Position numbers and translations under genes: made by a program. From positions 145,215 to 209,214 of the forward strand of contig NZ_QJRC01000088.1 of NCBI RefSeq assembly GCF_013393325.1: a DNA stretch of 64,000 nt. The letters are read 5' to 3'. This document shows, piece by piece, positions 55,161-64,000 of the stretch (position 1 is its first letter; every line of letters begins with the position of its first letter). The notes under the pieces are model-generated. The model was not told where the DNA came from, did not search any database, and saw nothing but the letters and a program-made list of their open reading frames with translations. The DNA is from Pseudomonas hunanensis. Its GTDB lineage: Bacteria; Pseudomonadota; Gammaproteobacteria; Pseudomonadales; Pseudomonadaceae.

Positions 55161-56522
55161 ATGAGCGTCAACAACCCGCAAACCCGTGAATGGCAAACCC
55201 TCAGTGGGGAGCATCACCTCGCCCCCTTCAGTGACTACAAGCAACTGAAGGAGAAGGGGCCGCGCATCATCACCAAGGCCCAGGGTGTGCATTTGTGGGA
55301 CAGCGAGGGCCACAAGATTCTCGACGGCATGGCCGGCCTGTGGTGCGTGGCGGTCGGTTATGGCCGCGAGGAACTGGTGCAGGCGGCCGAGAAGCAGATG
55401 CGTGAGCTGCCGTACTACAACCTGTTCTTCCAGACCGCTCACCCGCCGGCGCTTGAGCTGGCCAAGGCGATCACCGATGTGGCACCCGAGGGCATGACCC
55501 ATGTGTTCTTCACCGGCTCCGGCTCCGAAGGCAACGACACCGTGCTGCGCATGGTGCGCCACTACTGGGCGCTGAAGGGCAAGCCGCACAAGCAGACCAT
55601 CATCGGCCGTATCAATGGCTACCACGGTTCCACCTTCGCCGGTGCCTGCCTGGGTGGCATGAGCGGCATGCACGAGCAGGGTGGCCTGCCGATTCCCGGC
55701 ATCGTGCACATCCCGCAGCCGTACTGGTTTGGTGAAGGCGGCGACATGACCCCGGATGCGTTCGGTGTGTGGGCAGCCGAGCAGCTGGAAAAGAAAATTC
55801 TCGAAGTGGGCGAAGACAACGTCGCCGCCTTCATCGCCGAGCCTATCCAGGGCGCAGGCGGCGTGATCATCCCGCCGGAAACCTACTGGCCGAAGGTGAA
55901 GGAGATTCTCGCCAAGTACGACATCCTGTTCGTCGCCGACGAAGTGATTTGCGGTTTTGGCCGTACCGGCGAGTGGTTCGGCTCAGACTACTACGACCTC
56001 AAACCCGACCTGATGACCATCGCCAAGGGCCTGACCTCCGGTTACATCCCCATGGGCGGTGTGATCGTGCGTGACACCGTGGCCAAGGTGATCAGCGAAG
56101 GCGGCGATTTCAACCACGGCTTCACTTACTCCGGCCACCCGGTGGCGGCCGCGGTGGGCCTGGAAAACCTGCGCATCCTGCGCGACGAGAAAATTGTCGA
56201 GAAGGCGCGCACAGAAGCGGCACCGTATTTGCAAAAGCGTTTGCGTGAACTGCAGGACCACCCGCTGGTGGGTGAAGTACGCGGCCTGGGCATGCTCGGT
56301 GCGATCGAGCTGGTGAAGGACAAGGCCACCCGCAGCCGTTACGAAGGCAAGGGCGTGGGCATGATCTGCCGCACCTTCTGCTTCGACAACGGCCTGATCA
56401 TGCGTGCGGTGGGTGACACCATGATCATCGCGCCGCCGCTGGTCATCAGCCACGCGGAGATCGACGAGCTGGTGGAAAAGGCGCGCAAATGCCTCGATTT
56501 GACCCTTGAGGCGATCAACTGA
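55161..56522 (+). CDS. spuC: Polyamine:pyruvate aminotransferase SpuC
   Basis: A 453-residue class III aminotransferase that transfers the amino group of putrescine or other polyamines to pyruvate. PLP lysine Lys289 in TIAKGLTSGYIPMGG; also FTGSGSEGNDTVLRM, the VADEVICGFGRTG Asp, and the family N terminus EWQTLSGEHHLAPF. ggag at 55151 fixes the ATG at 55161, 48 bases after spuB. It acts in the same catabolic route as the glutamylpolyamine synthetases. Confidence 0.94.
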   Translation: MSVNNPQTREWQTLSGEHHLAPFSDYKQLKEKGPRIITKAQGVHLWDSEGHKILDGMAGLWCVAVGYGREELVQAAEKQMRELPYYNLFFQTAHPPALELAKAITDVAPEGMTHVFFTGSGSEGNDTVLRMVRHYWALKGKPHKQTIIGRINGYHGSTFAGACLGGMSGMHEQGGLPIPGIVHIPQPYWFGEGGDMTPDAFGVWAAEQLEKKILEVGEDNVAAFIAEPIQGAGGVIIPPETYWPKVKEILAKYDILFVADEVICGFGRTGEWFGSDYYDLKPDLMTIAKGLTSGYIPMGGVIVRDTVAKVISEGGDFNHGFTYSGHPVAAAVGLENLRILRDEKIVEKARTEAAPYLQKRLRELQDHPLVGEVRGLGMLGAIELVKDKATRSRYEGKGVGMICRTFCFDNGLIMRAVGDTMIIAPPLVISHAEIDELVEKARKCLDLTLEAIN

Positions 56523-56692
56523 GCACCTGCTAGGCTAGCGATGTGACATTAAGTCGTTACAGGGTCCTGCTTTCCTTGATACAGGGCCTTGTAACTTGCC
56601 AGACTAGCGACTGTTTCAGTCGCCGCGCGCTCTGCACCGTAGGTCCTGGCTGCTGAACAGATGGCTAAATAAAAAATTCTGGAGCATGACGC
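56523..56692 (+). promoter_or_regulatory. Leader/control region before the polyamine binding-protein gene
   Basis: A 170-base gap with two possible structures: gttacaggg (56556-56564 area) facing ccttgtaac near 56587-56595, and a perfect 7-bp hairpin gcgactg / cagtcgc at 56607-56623. A TTGATA hexamer lies near 56577. It probably holds a separate promoter or attenuator for the transporter genes. Confidence 0.4.
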
Positions 56693-57790
56693 ATGAATAA
56701 AATGGGCAAGACGTTGCTGGCCGCAGCCCTGATGGGTGCCATGGCTACTGCTGCACAGGCTGACGACAAGGTGTTGAACGTCTACAACTGGTCGGACTAC
56801 ATCGCGCCGGACACCATCGCCAAGTTCGAAAAGCAGACCGGTATCAAGGTCAAGTACGACGTCTTCGACAGCAACGAAACCCTGGAAGCCAAGCTGCTGG
56901 CAGGTAAGTCGGGCTATGACATCGTCGTGCCCTCGAACAACTTCCTGGCCAAGCAGATCAAGGCGGGTGTGTACGAGGAACTGGACCGTTCGAAACTGCC
57001 GAACTGGAAAAACCTCGACCCCGACCTGCTCAAGGCCGTTGGCGATGCCAGCGACAAGGACAACAAGCACGCCTTCCCGTACATGTGGGGCTCCATCGGC
57101 ATCGGCTACAACCCGGAGAAGGTCAAGGCCGCGCTGGGTGTCGACCACATCGACTCGTGGGACGCCGTGTTCAAGCCTGAGAACATCGCCAAGCTCAAGA
57201 GCTGCGGCGTAAGCTTCCTGGATGCCCCGACCGAAATGCTGCCGGCCGCACTGCACTACCTGGGCCTGCCGAGCAACAGCACCAAGAAAGAAGACCTGAA
57301 GGCCGCCGAGGACCTGTTCCTCAAGGTCCGTCCTTCGATCACCTACTTCCACTCGTCCAAGTACATTGGCGACCTGGCCAACGGCAACATCTGCGTGGCC
57401 GTCGGTTATTCGGGTGACGTCGAGCAGGCCAAGGCCCGTGCCCACGAAGCCGGCGACAAGATCAAAGTGGACTACATCATTCCGAAAGAAGGTGCCGGTA
57501 CTTTCTACGACATGGTCGCCATCCCGAAAGATGCCGAGCATAAAGACGCTGCCTACCAGTTCATGGACTTCCTGATGCAGCCAGAAGTCATGGCTGAAAT
57601 CACCAACGCCGTGCGCTTCCCGAACGGCAATGCTGCGGCTACCCAGTTCGTGGACAAGGACATTACCAGCGACCCGAGCATCTACCCGCCTGCCGAAGTG
57701 AAGAAGCAGCTGTACGCAATCGCTGCGCCTGAAGCTTCTGCCCAGCGTGTGATCACCCGCAGCTGGACCAAGATCAAGTCGGGCAAGTAA
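56693..57790 (+). CDS. spuD: Polyamine ABC transporter binding protein, PotF/SpuD type
   Basis: A 365-residue periplasmic binding protein. Signal peptide [18 protein letters not shown], then [24 protein letters not shown], ligand aromatics in [13 protein letters not shown] and the Asp in [12 protein letters not shown]. The PotF/SpuD subgroup binds putrescine; SpuE prefers spermidine. The two tandem genes here are paralogous, and I assign SpuD by order. A 25-residue region near each end is nearly identical to the next protein. Confidence 0.92.
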   Translation: MNKMGKTLLAAALMGAMATAAQADDKVLNVYNWSDYIAPDTIAKFEKQTGIKVKYDVFDSNETLEAKLLAGKSGYDIVVPSNNFLAKQIKAGVYEELDRSKLPNWKNLDPDLLKAVGDASDKDNKHAFPYMWGSIGIGYNPEKVKAALGVDHIDSWDAVFKPENIAKLKSCGVSFLDAPTEMLPAALHYLGLPSNSTKKEDLKAAEDLFLKVRPSITYFHSSKYIGDLANGNICVAVGYSGDVEQAKARAHEAGDKIKVDYIIPKEGAGTFYDMVAIPKDAEHKDAAYQFMDFLMQPEVMAEITNAVRFPNGNAAATQFVDKDITSDPSIYPPAEVKKQLYAIAAPEASAQRVITRSWTKIKSGK

Positions 57791-57879
57791 GCCCGATGCG
57801 GCACCTCTGGGCCGGGGATTTCCGGCTCAGAGCCAGTGAAAGGCAATTGATGATTGCGGCATCGAAGCTGCGAAGGTAA

Positions 57880-59043
<1,164 letters not shown>

Positions 59044-59103
59044 CAATCCAGGCCCGCCGTCCAAGCAGGGGCGGGCACACAAATCTTGTTGGGAGTTTCA
59101 CTC

Positions 59104-60246
59104 ATGGCAGTTGCCTCCGGTGCCTATAAGAAAGCCCTCGAGGGTGGCCAGCAACCCAAGCAGGTGCTGGTCAAAATCGACCGGGTCACGAAGAAGTTCG
59201 ACGAAACCATCGCCGTAGAGGATGTGTCCCTGGAAATCCGCAAGGGTGAGATCTTCGCCCTGCTGGGTGGCTCCGGATCCGGCAAGTCCACCTTGCTGCG
59301 CATGCTGGCCGGCTTCGAGCGCCCAACCGAAGGGCGGATTTTCCTCGATGGCGTCGACATCACCGATATGCCGCCCTACGAGCGGCCGATCAACATGATG
59401 TTCCAGTCCTACGCGCTGTTCCCACATATGACCGTGGCGCAGAACATCGCCTTCGGCCTGCAGCAGGACAAGATGCCCAAGGCCGAGATCGATGCCCGTG
59501 TGGCCGAGATGCTCAAGCTGGTGCACATGACCCAGTACGCCAAGCGCAAGCCGCACCAGTTGTCGGGTGGCCAGCGTCAACGTGTGGCGTTGGCCCGCTC
59601 GCTGGCCAAGCGCCCCAAGCTGCTGCTGCTCGACGAGCCAATGGGTGCGCTGGACAAGAAACTGCGTTCGCAGATGCAGCTGGAACTGGTGGAGATCATC
59701 GAGCGCGTAGGCGTGACCTGCGTGATGGTGACCCACGACCAGGAAGAGGCCATGACCATGGCCCAGCGCATCGCCATCATGCACCTGGGCTGGATCGCCC
59801 AGATCGGCTCGCCGGTGGACATCTACGAGACGCCTACCAGCCGCCTGGTGTGCGAATTCATCGGTAACGTCAACCTGTTCGAAGGTGAAGTGGTCGACGA
59901 CGCCGAAGGCCACGCGATCATTGCCAGCCCGGAGCTGGAGCGCAAGATCTACGTGGGCCACGGCATCACCACCTCGGTGGAAGACAAGCACATCACCTAC
60001 GCCTTGCGCCCGGAAAAGATGCTGGTCACCACCCAGCAGCCGACCTGCGAGCACAACTGGTCGCGCGGCAAGGTCCACGACATCGCCTACCTGGGCGGCC
60101 ACTCGGTGTTCTACGTCGAGCTGCCGAGCGGCAAGGTTGTCCAGTCGTTCGTCGCCAACGCCGAACGCCAGGGCACTCGTCCGACCTGGGGCGATGAAGT
60201 GTACGTATGGTGGGAAGACGACAGCGGCGTGGTACTGCGGTCATGA
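59104..60246 (+). CDS. spuF: Polyamine ABC transporter ATPase, PotG/SpuF
   Basis: A 380-residue importer ATPase with Walker A GGSGSGKSTLL, Q-loop FQSYALFPHMTV, signature LSGGQRQRVALAR, Walker B LLLLDEPMGALD, and the H-loop VMVTHDQEEAM. The C-terminal TOBE-type domain (about 290-380) is the regulatory part of the Pot/CUT1 family. The ATG at 59104 follows a gtttcactc stretch with ggag at 59092-59095. Its stop overlaps the next permease gene (ATGA). Confidence 0.94.
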   Translation: MAVASGAYKKALEGGQQPKQVLVKIDRVTKKFDETIAVEDVSLEIRKGEIFALLGGSGSGKSTLLRMLAGFERPTEGRIFLDGVDITDMPPYERPINMMFQSYALFPHMTVAQNIAFGLQQDKMPKAEIDARVAEMLKLVHMTQYAKRKPHQLSGGQRQRVALARSLAKRPKLLLLDEPMGALDKKLRSQMQLELVEIIERVGVTCVMVTHDQEEAMTMAQRIAIMHLGWIAQIGSPVDIYETPTSRLVCEFIGNVNLFEGEVVDDAEGHAIIASPELERKIYVGHGITTSVEDKHITYALRPEKMLVTTQQPTCEHNWSRGKVHDIAYLGGHSVFYVELPSGKVVQSFVANAERQGTRPTWGDEVYVWWEDDSGVVLRS

Positions 60247-61163
60247 AACTGCGCAAGCTCAAGCGAGCCTTCCAGCGCCTGGTCCCGGAGGGGCGGCACC
60301 TGGTGATCGGCGTGCCGTTCATCTGGCTGTTCCTGTTCTTCATGCTGCCGTTCTTCATTGTCCTGAAGATCAGTTTTGCCGAAGCCGACGTGGCGATCCC
60401 GCCGTATACCGAGATCTACACCTACGTCGAAGACAAGATTCAGTTGGTGCTCAACCTGGCCAACTATGGGCTGTTGACCGAGGATGAGCTGTATATCTCG
60501 GCCTACCTGGGGTCGTTGAAGATGGCCTTCTTCAGCACCATTCTGTGCCTGCTGATCGGCTTCCCGATGGCCTACGCCATTGCCAACGCCAAGAAGGAGA
60601 CCCAGACGGTCCTGCTGCTGCTGATCATGATGCCGACCTGGACCGCGATCCTGATCCGCGTCTATGCCTGGATGGGCATCCTCAGCAACAACGGCTTGCT
60701 CAACGGTTTCCTGATGTGGACTGGGCTGATCGACCAGCCACTGCAGATCCTCAACACCAACCTGGCGGTGTACATCGGCGTGGTCTATTCGTACCTGCCG
60801 TTCATGATCCTGCCGCTGTTTGCCAACCTGGTTAAGCATGACCCTTCGTTGCTGGAGGCTGCTTCTGACCTGGGGTCGAGCACCTTCAACAGCTTCTGGA
60901 AAATCACCGTGCCGCTGTCGAAGAACGGCATCATCGCCGGCTGCATGCTGGTGTTCATCCCGGTGGTGGGCGAGTTCGTGATCCCTGAACTGCTCGGCGG
61001 CCCGGAAACCCTGATGATCGGTAAAGTGCTGTGGCAGGAGTTCTTCAACAACCGTGACTGGCCGGTGGCGTCTGCATTGGCGGTGGTGATGCTGGCGATC
61101 CTGATCGTGCCGATCCTGCTGTTCAACCGCAGCCAGGCCAAAGAAATGGAGGGCCGCGCATGA
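60243..61163 (+). CDS. spuG: Polyamine ABC transporter permease, PotH/SpuG
   Basis: A 306-residue membrane permease with about six helices: first helix VIGVPFIWLFLFFMLPFFIVL, an extended periplasmic stretch (EADVAIPPYTEIYTYVEDKI) typical of PotH, and the EAA loop EAASDLGSSTFNSFWKITVPLS. It pairs with the following permease to form the channel. ATGA overlaps on both sides show tight coupling. Confidence 0.94.
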   Translation: MKLRKLKRAFQRLVPEGRHLVIGVPFIWLFLFFMLPFFIVLKISFAEADVAIPPYTEIYTYVEDKIQLVLNLANYGLLTEDELYISAYLGSLKMAFFSTILCLLIGFPMAYAIANAKKETQTVLLLLIMMPTWTAILIRVYAWMGILSNNGLLNGFLMWTGLIDQPLQILNTNLAVYIGVVYSYLPFMILPLFANLVKHDPSLLEAASDLGSSTFNSFWKITVPLSKNGIIAGCMLVFIPVVGEFVIPELLGGPETLMIGKVLWQEFFNNRDWPVASALAVVMLAILIVPILLFNRSQAKEMEGRA

Positions 61164-62053
61164 AACGCTTCAGTTTCTCCAAGCTGATGCTGGTGCTCGG
61201 CTTGCTGTTCATCTACCTGCCGATGCTGATCCTGGTGATCTACTCGTTCAACGCCTCCAAGCTGGTGACGGTGTGGGGCGGCTGGTCGATCAAATGGTAC
61301 GTCGGCCTGCTCGACAACACCCAGCTGATGGGTTCGGTGATGCGCTCGCTCGAAATCGCCTGCTACACGGCGGTGGCGGCGGTGGCGCTGGGTACCCTGG
61401 CAGCTTTCGTGCTGACCCGGGTCACCCGCTTCAAGGGCCGCACGCTGTTCGGTGGCCTGGTTACCGCGCCGCTGGTAATGCCTGAAGTGATCACCGGTCT
61501 GTCTCTGTTGCTGCTGTTCGTGGCCATGGCGCAGATGATCGGCTGGCCGCAGGAGCGCGGTATCGTCACCATCTGGATTGCCCACACCACGTTCTGTGCG
61601 GCGTATGTGGCGGTAGTGGTGTCGGCACGCCTGCGTGAGCTGGACCTGTCGATCGAGGAAGCGGCGATGGACCTGGGTGCCAAGCCGTGGAAGGTGTTCT
61701 TCCTGATCACCATCCCGATGATCGCGCCATCGCTGGCGGCGGGCGGCATGATGTCGTTCGCCCTGTCGCTGGATGACCTGGTGTTGGCCAGCTTCGTATC
61801 CGGCCCAGGCTCGACCACCTTGCCGATGGAAGTGTTCTCGGCGGTGCGCTTGGGCGTGAAGCCAGAGATCAACGCCGTGGCCAGTCTGATTCTGCTGTCG
61901 GTGTCGCTGGTGACCTTCTTTGTCTGGTACTTCAGCCGCCGGAGCGAAGAGCGTCGTCGCAAGGCGATTCAGCAGGCGATCGAAGAGGGTGCTGCGGCCA
62001 ACGCCTCGCAGCCACAGGTCAAGCGCCCGGCTCAGGTTGCGGCTTCGGCCTGA
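61160..62053 (+). CDS. spuH: Polyamine ABC transporter permease, PotI/SpuH
   Basis: A 297-residue permease with six helices and the EAA loop EAAMDLGAKPWKVFFLITIPMIAPSL, followed by LSLDDLVLASFVSGPGSTTLPM, a PotI/PotC signature. The C-terminal 35 residues are a polar, Ala/Gln-rich tail. Last gene of the transporter; a REP pair follows within 10 bases and may act as terminator or message stabiliser. Confidence 0.94.
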   Translation: MKRFSFSKLMLVLGLLFIYLPMLILVIYSFNASKLVTVWGGWSIKWYVGLLDNTQLMGSVMRSLEIACYTAVAAVALGTLAAFVLTRVTRFKGRTLFGGLVTAPLVMPEVITGLSLLLLFVAMAQMIGWPQERGIVTIWIAHTTFCAAYVAVVVSARLRELDLSIEEAAMDLGAKPWKVFFLITIPMIAPSLAAGGMMSFALSLDDLVLASFVSGPGSTTLPMEVFSAVRLGVKPEINAVASLILLSVSLVTFFVWYFSRRSEERRRKAIQQAIEEGAAANASQPQVKRPAQVAASA

Positions 62054-62061
62054 CCCGGCCC

Positions 62062-62145
62062 TTTCGCGGGTAAACCCGCTCCCACAGGGTCATGTGCAGT
62101 CTTCAAGACCTGCGCAGTACCTGTGGGTGCGGGTTTACCCGCGAA
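62062..62145. repeat. Paired inverted REP element beside RAYT gene
   Basis: 26-base arms 62062-62087 and 62120-62145 of the gtgggagcgggtttacccgc family in inverted orientation; the right arm has one change (gtgggtgcggg). It lies between spuH and the 3' end of the RAYT gene 15 bases away, the usual arrangement for a REP-associated transposase. Confidence 0.88.
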
Positions 62146-62160
62146 GGCTCTCCCACCGAT

Positions 62161-62616
62161 TCAAAGCCATATCGCATCCCAATGTGGATAGTCTCTGACA
62201 CTCTTCACCAGCCCATTACGCAAGGGGTTGGCAACGATGTATCTGGCGACCTGAACCATGCTTCCCTCCCGTCTCAATGCTCGGTCCTGATACCCAGGCT
62301 GCCACACCGGGTCATGCTCAACCCTCGCCTGATGCAAAACCAGACTGGATCTGGATTTGAATCTGCGCATCAACGTACCCAGCGTCGTGCCTTTCAACTC
62401 GATCAGCCAATGCAGATGGTCCGGCATCAGTACCCAGGCCATTGAGCGGCAGGCGTGCTCATGATCGGATTGCCGCAGTTGGTGGATGACCAGCCTTGCA
62501 TGATGAAAGTCATGGAACAGTGGCTTGCGTTGATGGGTAACAGTAGTAAGCAGGTACAGCCTGCCGAGTTCTGAATAGCGACCACGGCGGAGCAGGTGTG
62601 ATTGAGCCCGAGGCAT
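62161..62616 (-). CDS. REP-associated tyrosine transposase (RAYT, Y1/IS200-like)
   Basis: A 151-residue Y1-type HUH nuclease. The metal motif HLH lies at 67-69 in LMPDHLHWLIEL, and the nucleophile is Tyr126 in VARYIVANPLRNGLV; the C terminus DYPHWDAIWL is typical of RAYTs. RAYTs are single-copy chromosomal relatives of IS200/IS605 transposases that recognise and probably spread REP sequences. The start at 62616 (aaggaag just upstream) begins the conserved domain; the frame continues upstream without support. Confidence 0.92.
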   Translation of the reverse strand: MPRAQSHLLRRGRYSELGRLYLLTTVTHQRKPLFHDFHHARLVIHQLRQSDHEHACRSMAWVLMPDHLHWLIELKGTTLGTLMRRFKSRSSLVLHQARVEHDPVWQPGYQDRALRREGSMVQVARYIVANPLRNGLVKSVRDYPHWDAIWL

Positions 62617-62729
62617 TGGTTTCTTCCTTGAAAAGTGACCTCTCCAAGGTAGTGGCTGTGAAACCGCGAAAGTGCTTTGGATAGTTTCTGGAGATGGCAG
62701 GGGGCTTGTGGGTGGCTGTACCGACCTTT

Positions 62730-62847
62730 TCGGGGGCAGTCCACCCTGTGGGAGCAACTGTCTTCTTGTGGAAGCTGGCCTTGCTGGCGATGGGGCGCGT
62801 AGCGCCCTTGGCCCGGCTCTGCCGGGCATCGCCAGCATGGCTGACTC
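62730..62847. repeat. Degenerate REP-like sequences between RAYT and IS110
   Basis: The stretch contains ctgtgggagc, then cttgtggaagctggccttgctggcgatggg, then an imperfect hairpin (cccggctctgccgggc). These resemble another P. putida REP variant (ctgtgggagctggccttgc...). The left end of the IS110 element must lie here or just to the right; I cannot see exact termini. Confidence 0.5.
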
Positions 62848-63783
62848 TTACGGATGGGCCACCTGCTCCTGCCAAGGTGTTCCGGCCTTTAGCATCGCAT
62901 TCAGCCGTATGATCAAGACCCGCATGCACGCCACTATCGCCACCTTCGCGCATTTCCCCTCGGCCCGCAAAGCCGCATAGCGGGCTCCGAAGTCTTGGTT
63001 GTATCGGATGACGATCCAGCAGGCCATGTACAGCGCTCGCCTGACACGTGACCGGCCACCCCAGATCTCGCGCTTGCCCGCGTGTTTGCCGCTGTCTTGG
63101 TTGAACGGTGCAACACCCACCAGTGCCGCGATTTCCTTACGGTCCACCTGGCCCAACTCCGGCAGCAGAGCCACCAGCTTGGTTGCCGTGACCAAGCCAA
63201 TGCCTTTGACCTCCAAGAGGCGTGGGACACGGTCGTCATTGAGCTTCACGGCCTGTTCAGCGATCTCGAGTTCGAGCGCTTTGATTTCACCTTTCAGGTA
63301 AACAATGTGGCGCTCCAGACGGAAGCAGACGCTGGTTGACTGGGCCTGCTTCAGCCGACGTTTGTCATCGTCACGTTGCTGGACGAAGCGATCCCGCTGC
63401 ATCAGCAACTCGCGCAGCAAGGCCCGTTCAGGCGTCATTACCGTATACCGTTGAGGCGGCAGCACTTCGGCGAAGTGAGCCAGCACCGCAGCGTCGATGG
63501 GGTCGGTCTTGGCTTGTTTACCCATGGATTTGGCAAAGGCCCGGACGCGGCTGGGGTTTATCCGGTACGCCGGAAGACCAGCGTCATGTAGAGCCCGCAG
63601 GACGTTGCATTCGTAACCGCCGGTCGCTTCAAGGATGATTGCTGAAACCTGATACTCGCCGAGTTTTTCGACAAGCTGACTGAATCCGTTCAGGTCATTG
63701 GAAACATTGAAGTTCAAACCTTCGGGGCGGATGTGCACGGCAAGTGTGGTGCTGGAAACATCGATGCCGACAGAGGAAAACAT
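62848..63783 (-). CDS. IS110 family transposase (DEDD recombinase)
   Basis: A 311-residue IS110 recombinase. The N-terminal RuvC-like DEDD domain shows Asp8 in VGIDVS, Glu52 in ILEATGGYE, Asp94 and Asp97 in KTDPIDAAVLA. A coiled-coil linker follows, and the C-terminal transposase-20 domain has the serine in QDSGKHAGKREIWGGRSRVRRALY. IS110 enzymes act with a bridge RNA encoded in the element. The ATG at 63783 is preceded by gaggg; an in-frame TTG two codons earlier is less likely. The ORF is full length and apparently intact. Confidence 0.94.
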   Translation of the reverse strand: MFSSVGIDVSSTTLAVHIRPEGLNFNVSNDLNGFSQLVEKLGEYQVSAIILEATGGYECNVLRALHDAGLPAYRINPSRVRAFAKSMGKQAKTDPIDAAVLAHFAEVLPPQRYTVMTPERALLRELLMQRDRFVQQRDDDKRRLKQAQSTSVCFRLERHIVYLKGEIKALELEIAEQAVKLNDDRVPRLLEVKGIGLVTATKLVALLPELGQVDRKEIAALVGVAPFNQDSGKHAGKREIWGGRSRVRRALYMACWIVIRYNQDFGARYAALRAEGKCAKVAIVACMRVLIIRLNAMLKAGTPWQEQVAHP

Positions 63784-64000
63784 GGCCAAACCCTCTTAGA
63801 CTCAAGGAGTGAGAGCGCTTTGGCTTGGCCCACGCTTGTGGTTCGAGATTTGGCCCTCATCCAACTGTTCGGGCTCTCGCCAAAGTGGAACGGTGAATGG
63901 CAGCTTGTGCTCCCACACGTGCTCGAGGCACCTCGGGCTATCAACTTGCCATTCACCGCTCTCACCTTAGATTCTATTCCCTCCTCAAGACACAAGCGGG
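63784..64000 (-). ncRNA. IS110 noncoding end, candidate bridge RNA / structured 5' region
   Basis: 217 bases upstream of the transposase without a gene. It holds a perfect 12-bp inverted repeat, cggtgaatggca (63891-63902) and tgccattcaccg (63947-63958), with a 44-base loop that itself contains a small stem gtgc/gcac around tcgag (63919-63931). IS110-group elements encode their bridge RNA in the end upstream of the recombinase. RNA limits and the element's outer end are not visible and may lie past the window. Confidence 0.5.

Overview
The window looks like chromosome of a Pseudomonas of the P. putida group. The evidence is high GC with GC-ending codons, the gene order (amtB / sutA / lysA-dapF-xerC / cyaA / ppk-ppx / rho / ubiD / 6S RNA-zapA / pepP-ubiH / gcvTHP / argE-argA / spu polyamine cluster), and many copies of the paired 25-26 bp inverted REP elements typical of P. 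putida. It is almost wholly core genome; the only clearly mobile DNA is at the right end (REP-associated transposase plus an IS110 element).

Left part (1-31 kb). The end of the ammonium channel gene amtB is followed by the small acidic RNA-polymerase-binding factor sutA behind a long structured leader. A minus-strand operon lptM-lysA-dapF-DUF484-xerC-yigB links lysine/peptidoglycan precursor synthesis with chromosome dimer resolution; cyaY diverges from it. Then come rnk, class I adenylate cyclase cyaA, a YaiI-type gene, elbB, a fatty-acid-hydroxylase-type membrane protein converging on a DedA protein, the polyphosphate pair ppk and ppx (tail to tail, with a PHO-box-like repeat upstream of ppx), trxA, rho, ubiD with a ferredoxin-type reductase, a ChaC-like gene, a quinone reductase, a FliL-like protein, and a three-gene exporter operon (HlyD-type adaptor, RbbA-type fused ABC protein, ABC-2 permease).

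Middle part (29-51 kb). An EVE-domain gene, a 50-residue membrane protein, the 6S RNA-ygfA locus, zapA with its coiled-coil partner gene, and ygfB-pepP-ubiH-DUF4442-ubiI (ubiquinone synthesis) lead to a ferric iron ABC transporter, gcvT-gcvH-gcvP (glycine cleavage), an orphan GspE-type ATPase, a divergent pair of an ACT-like protein and an Lrp/AsnC regulator, a CYTH phosphatase, and argE and argA. Upstream of argA is a well-placed nine-codon reading frame ending in two CGA arginine codons.

Right part (51-64 kb). A polyamine module: a glutamylpolyamine synthetase (spuI type) divergent from spuB-spuC and the putrescine/spermidine ABC importer (two binding proteins, ATPase, two permeases). It is followed by a REP pair, a RAYT transposase and an IS110 recombinase whose noncoding upstream flank has the shape expected of a bridge RNA. 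The window ends inside or just beyond that element.
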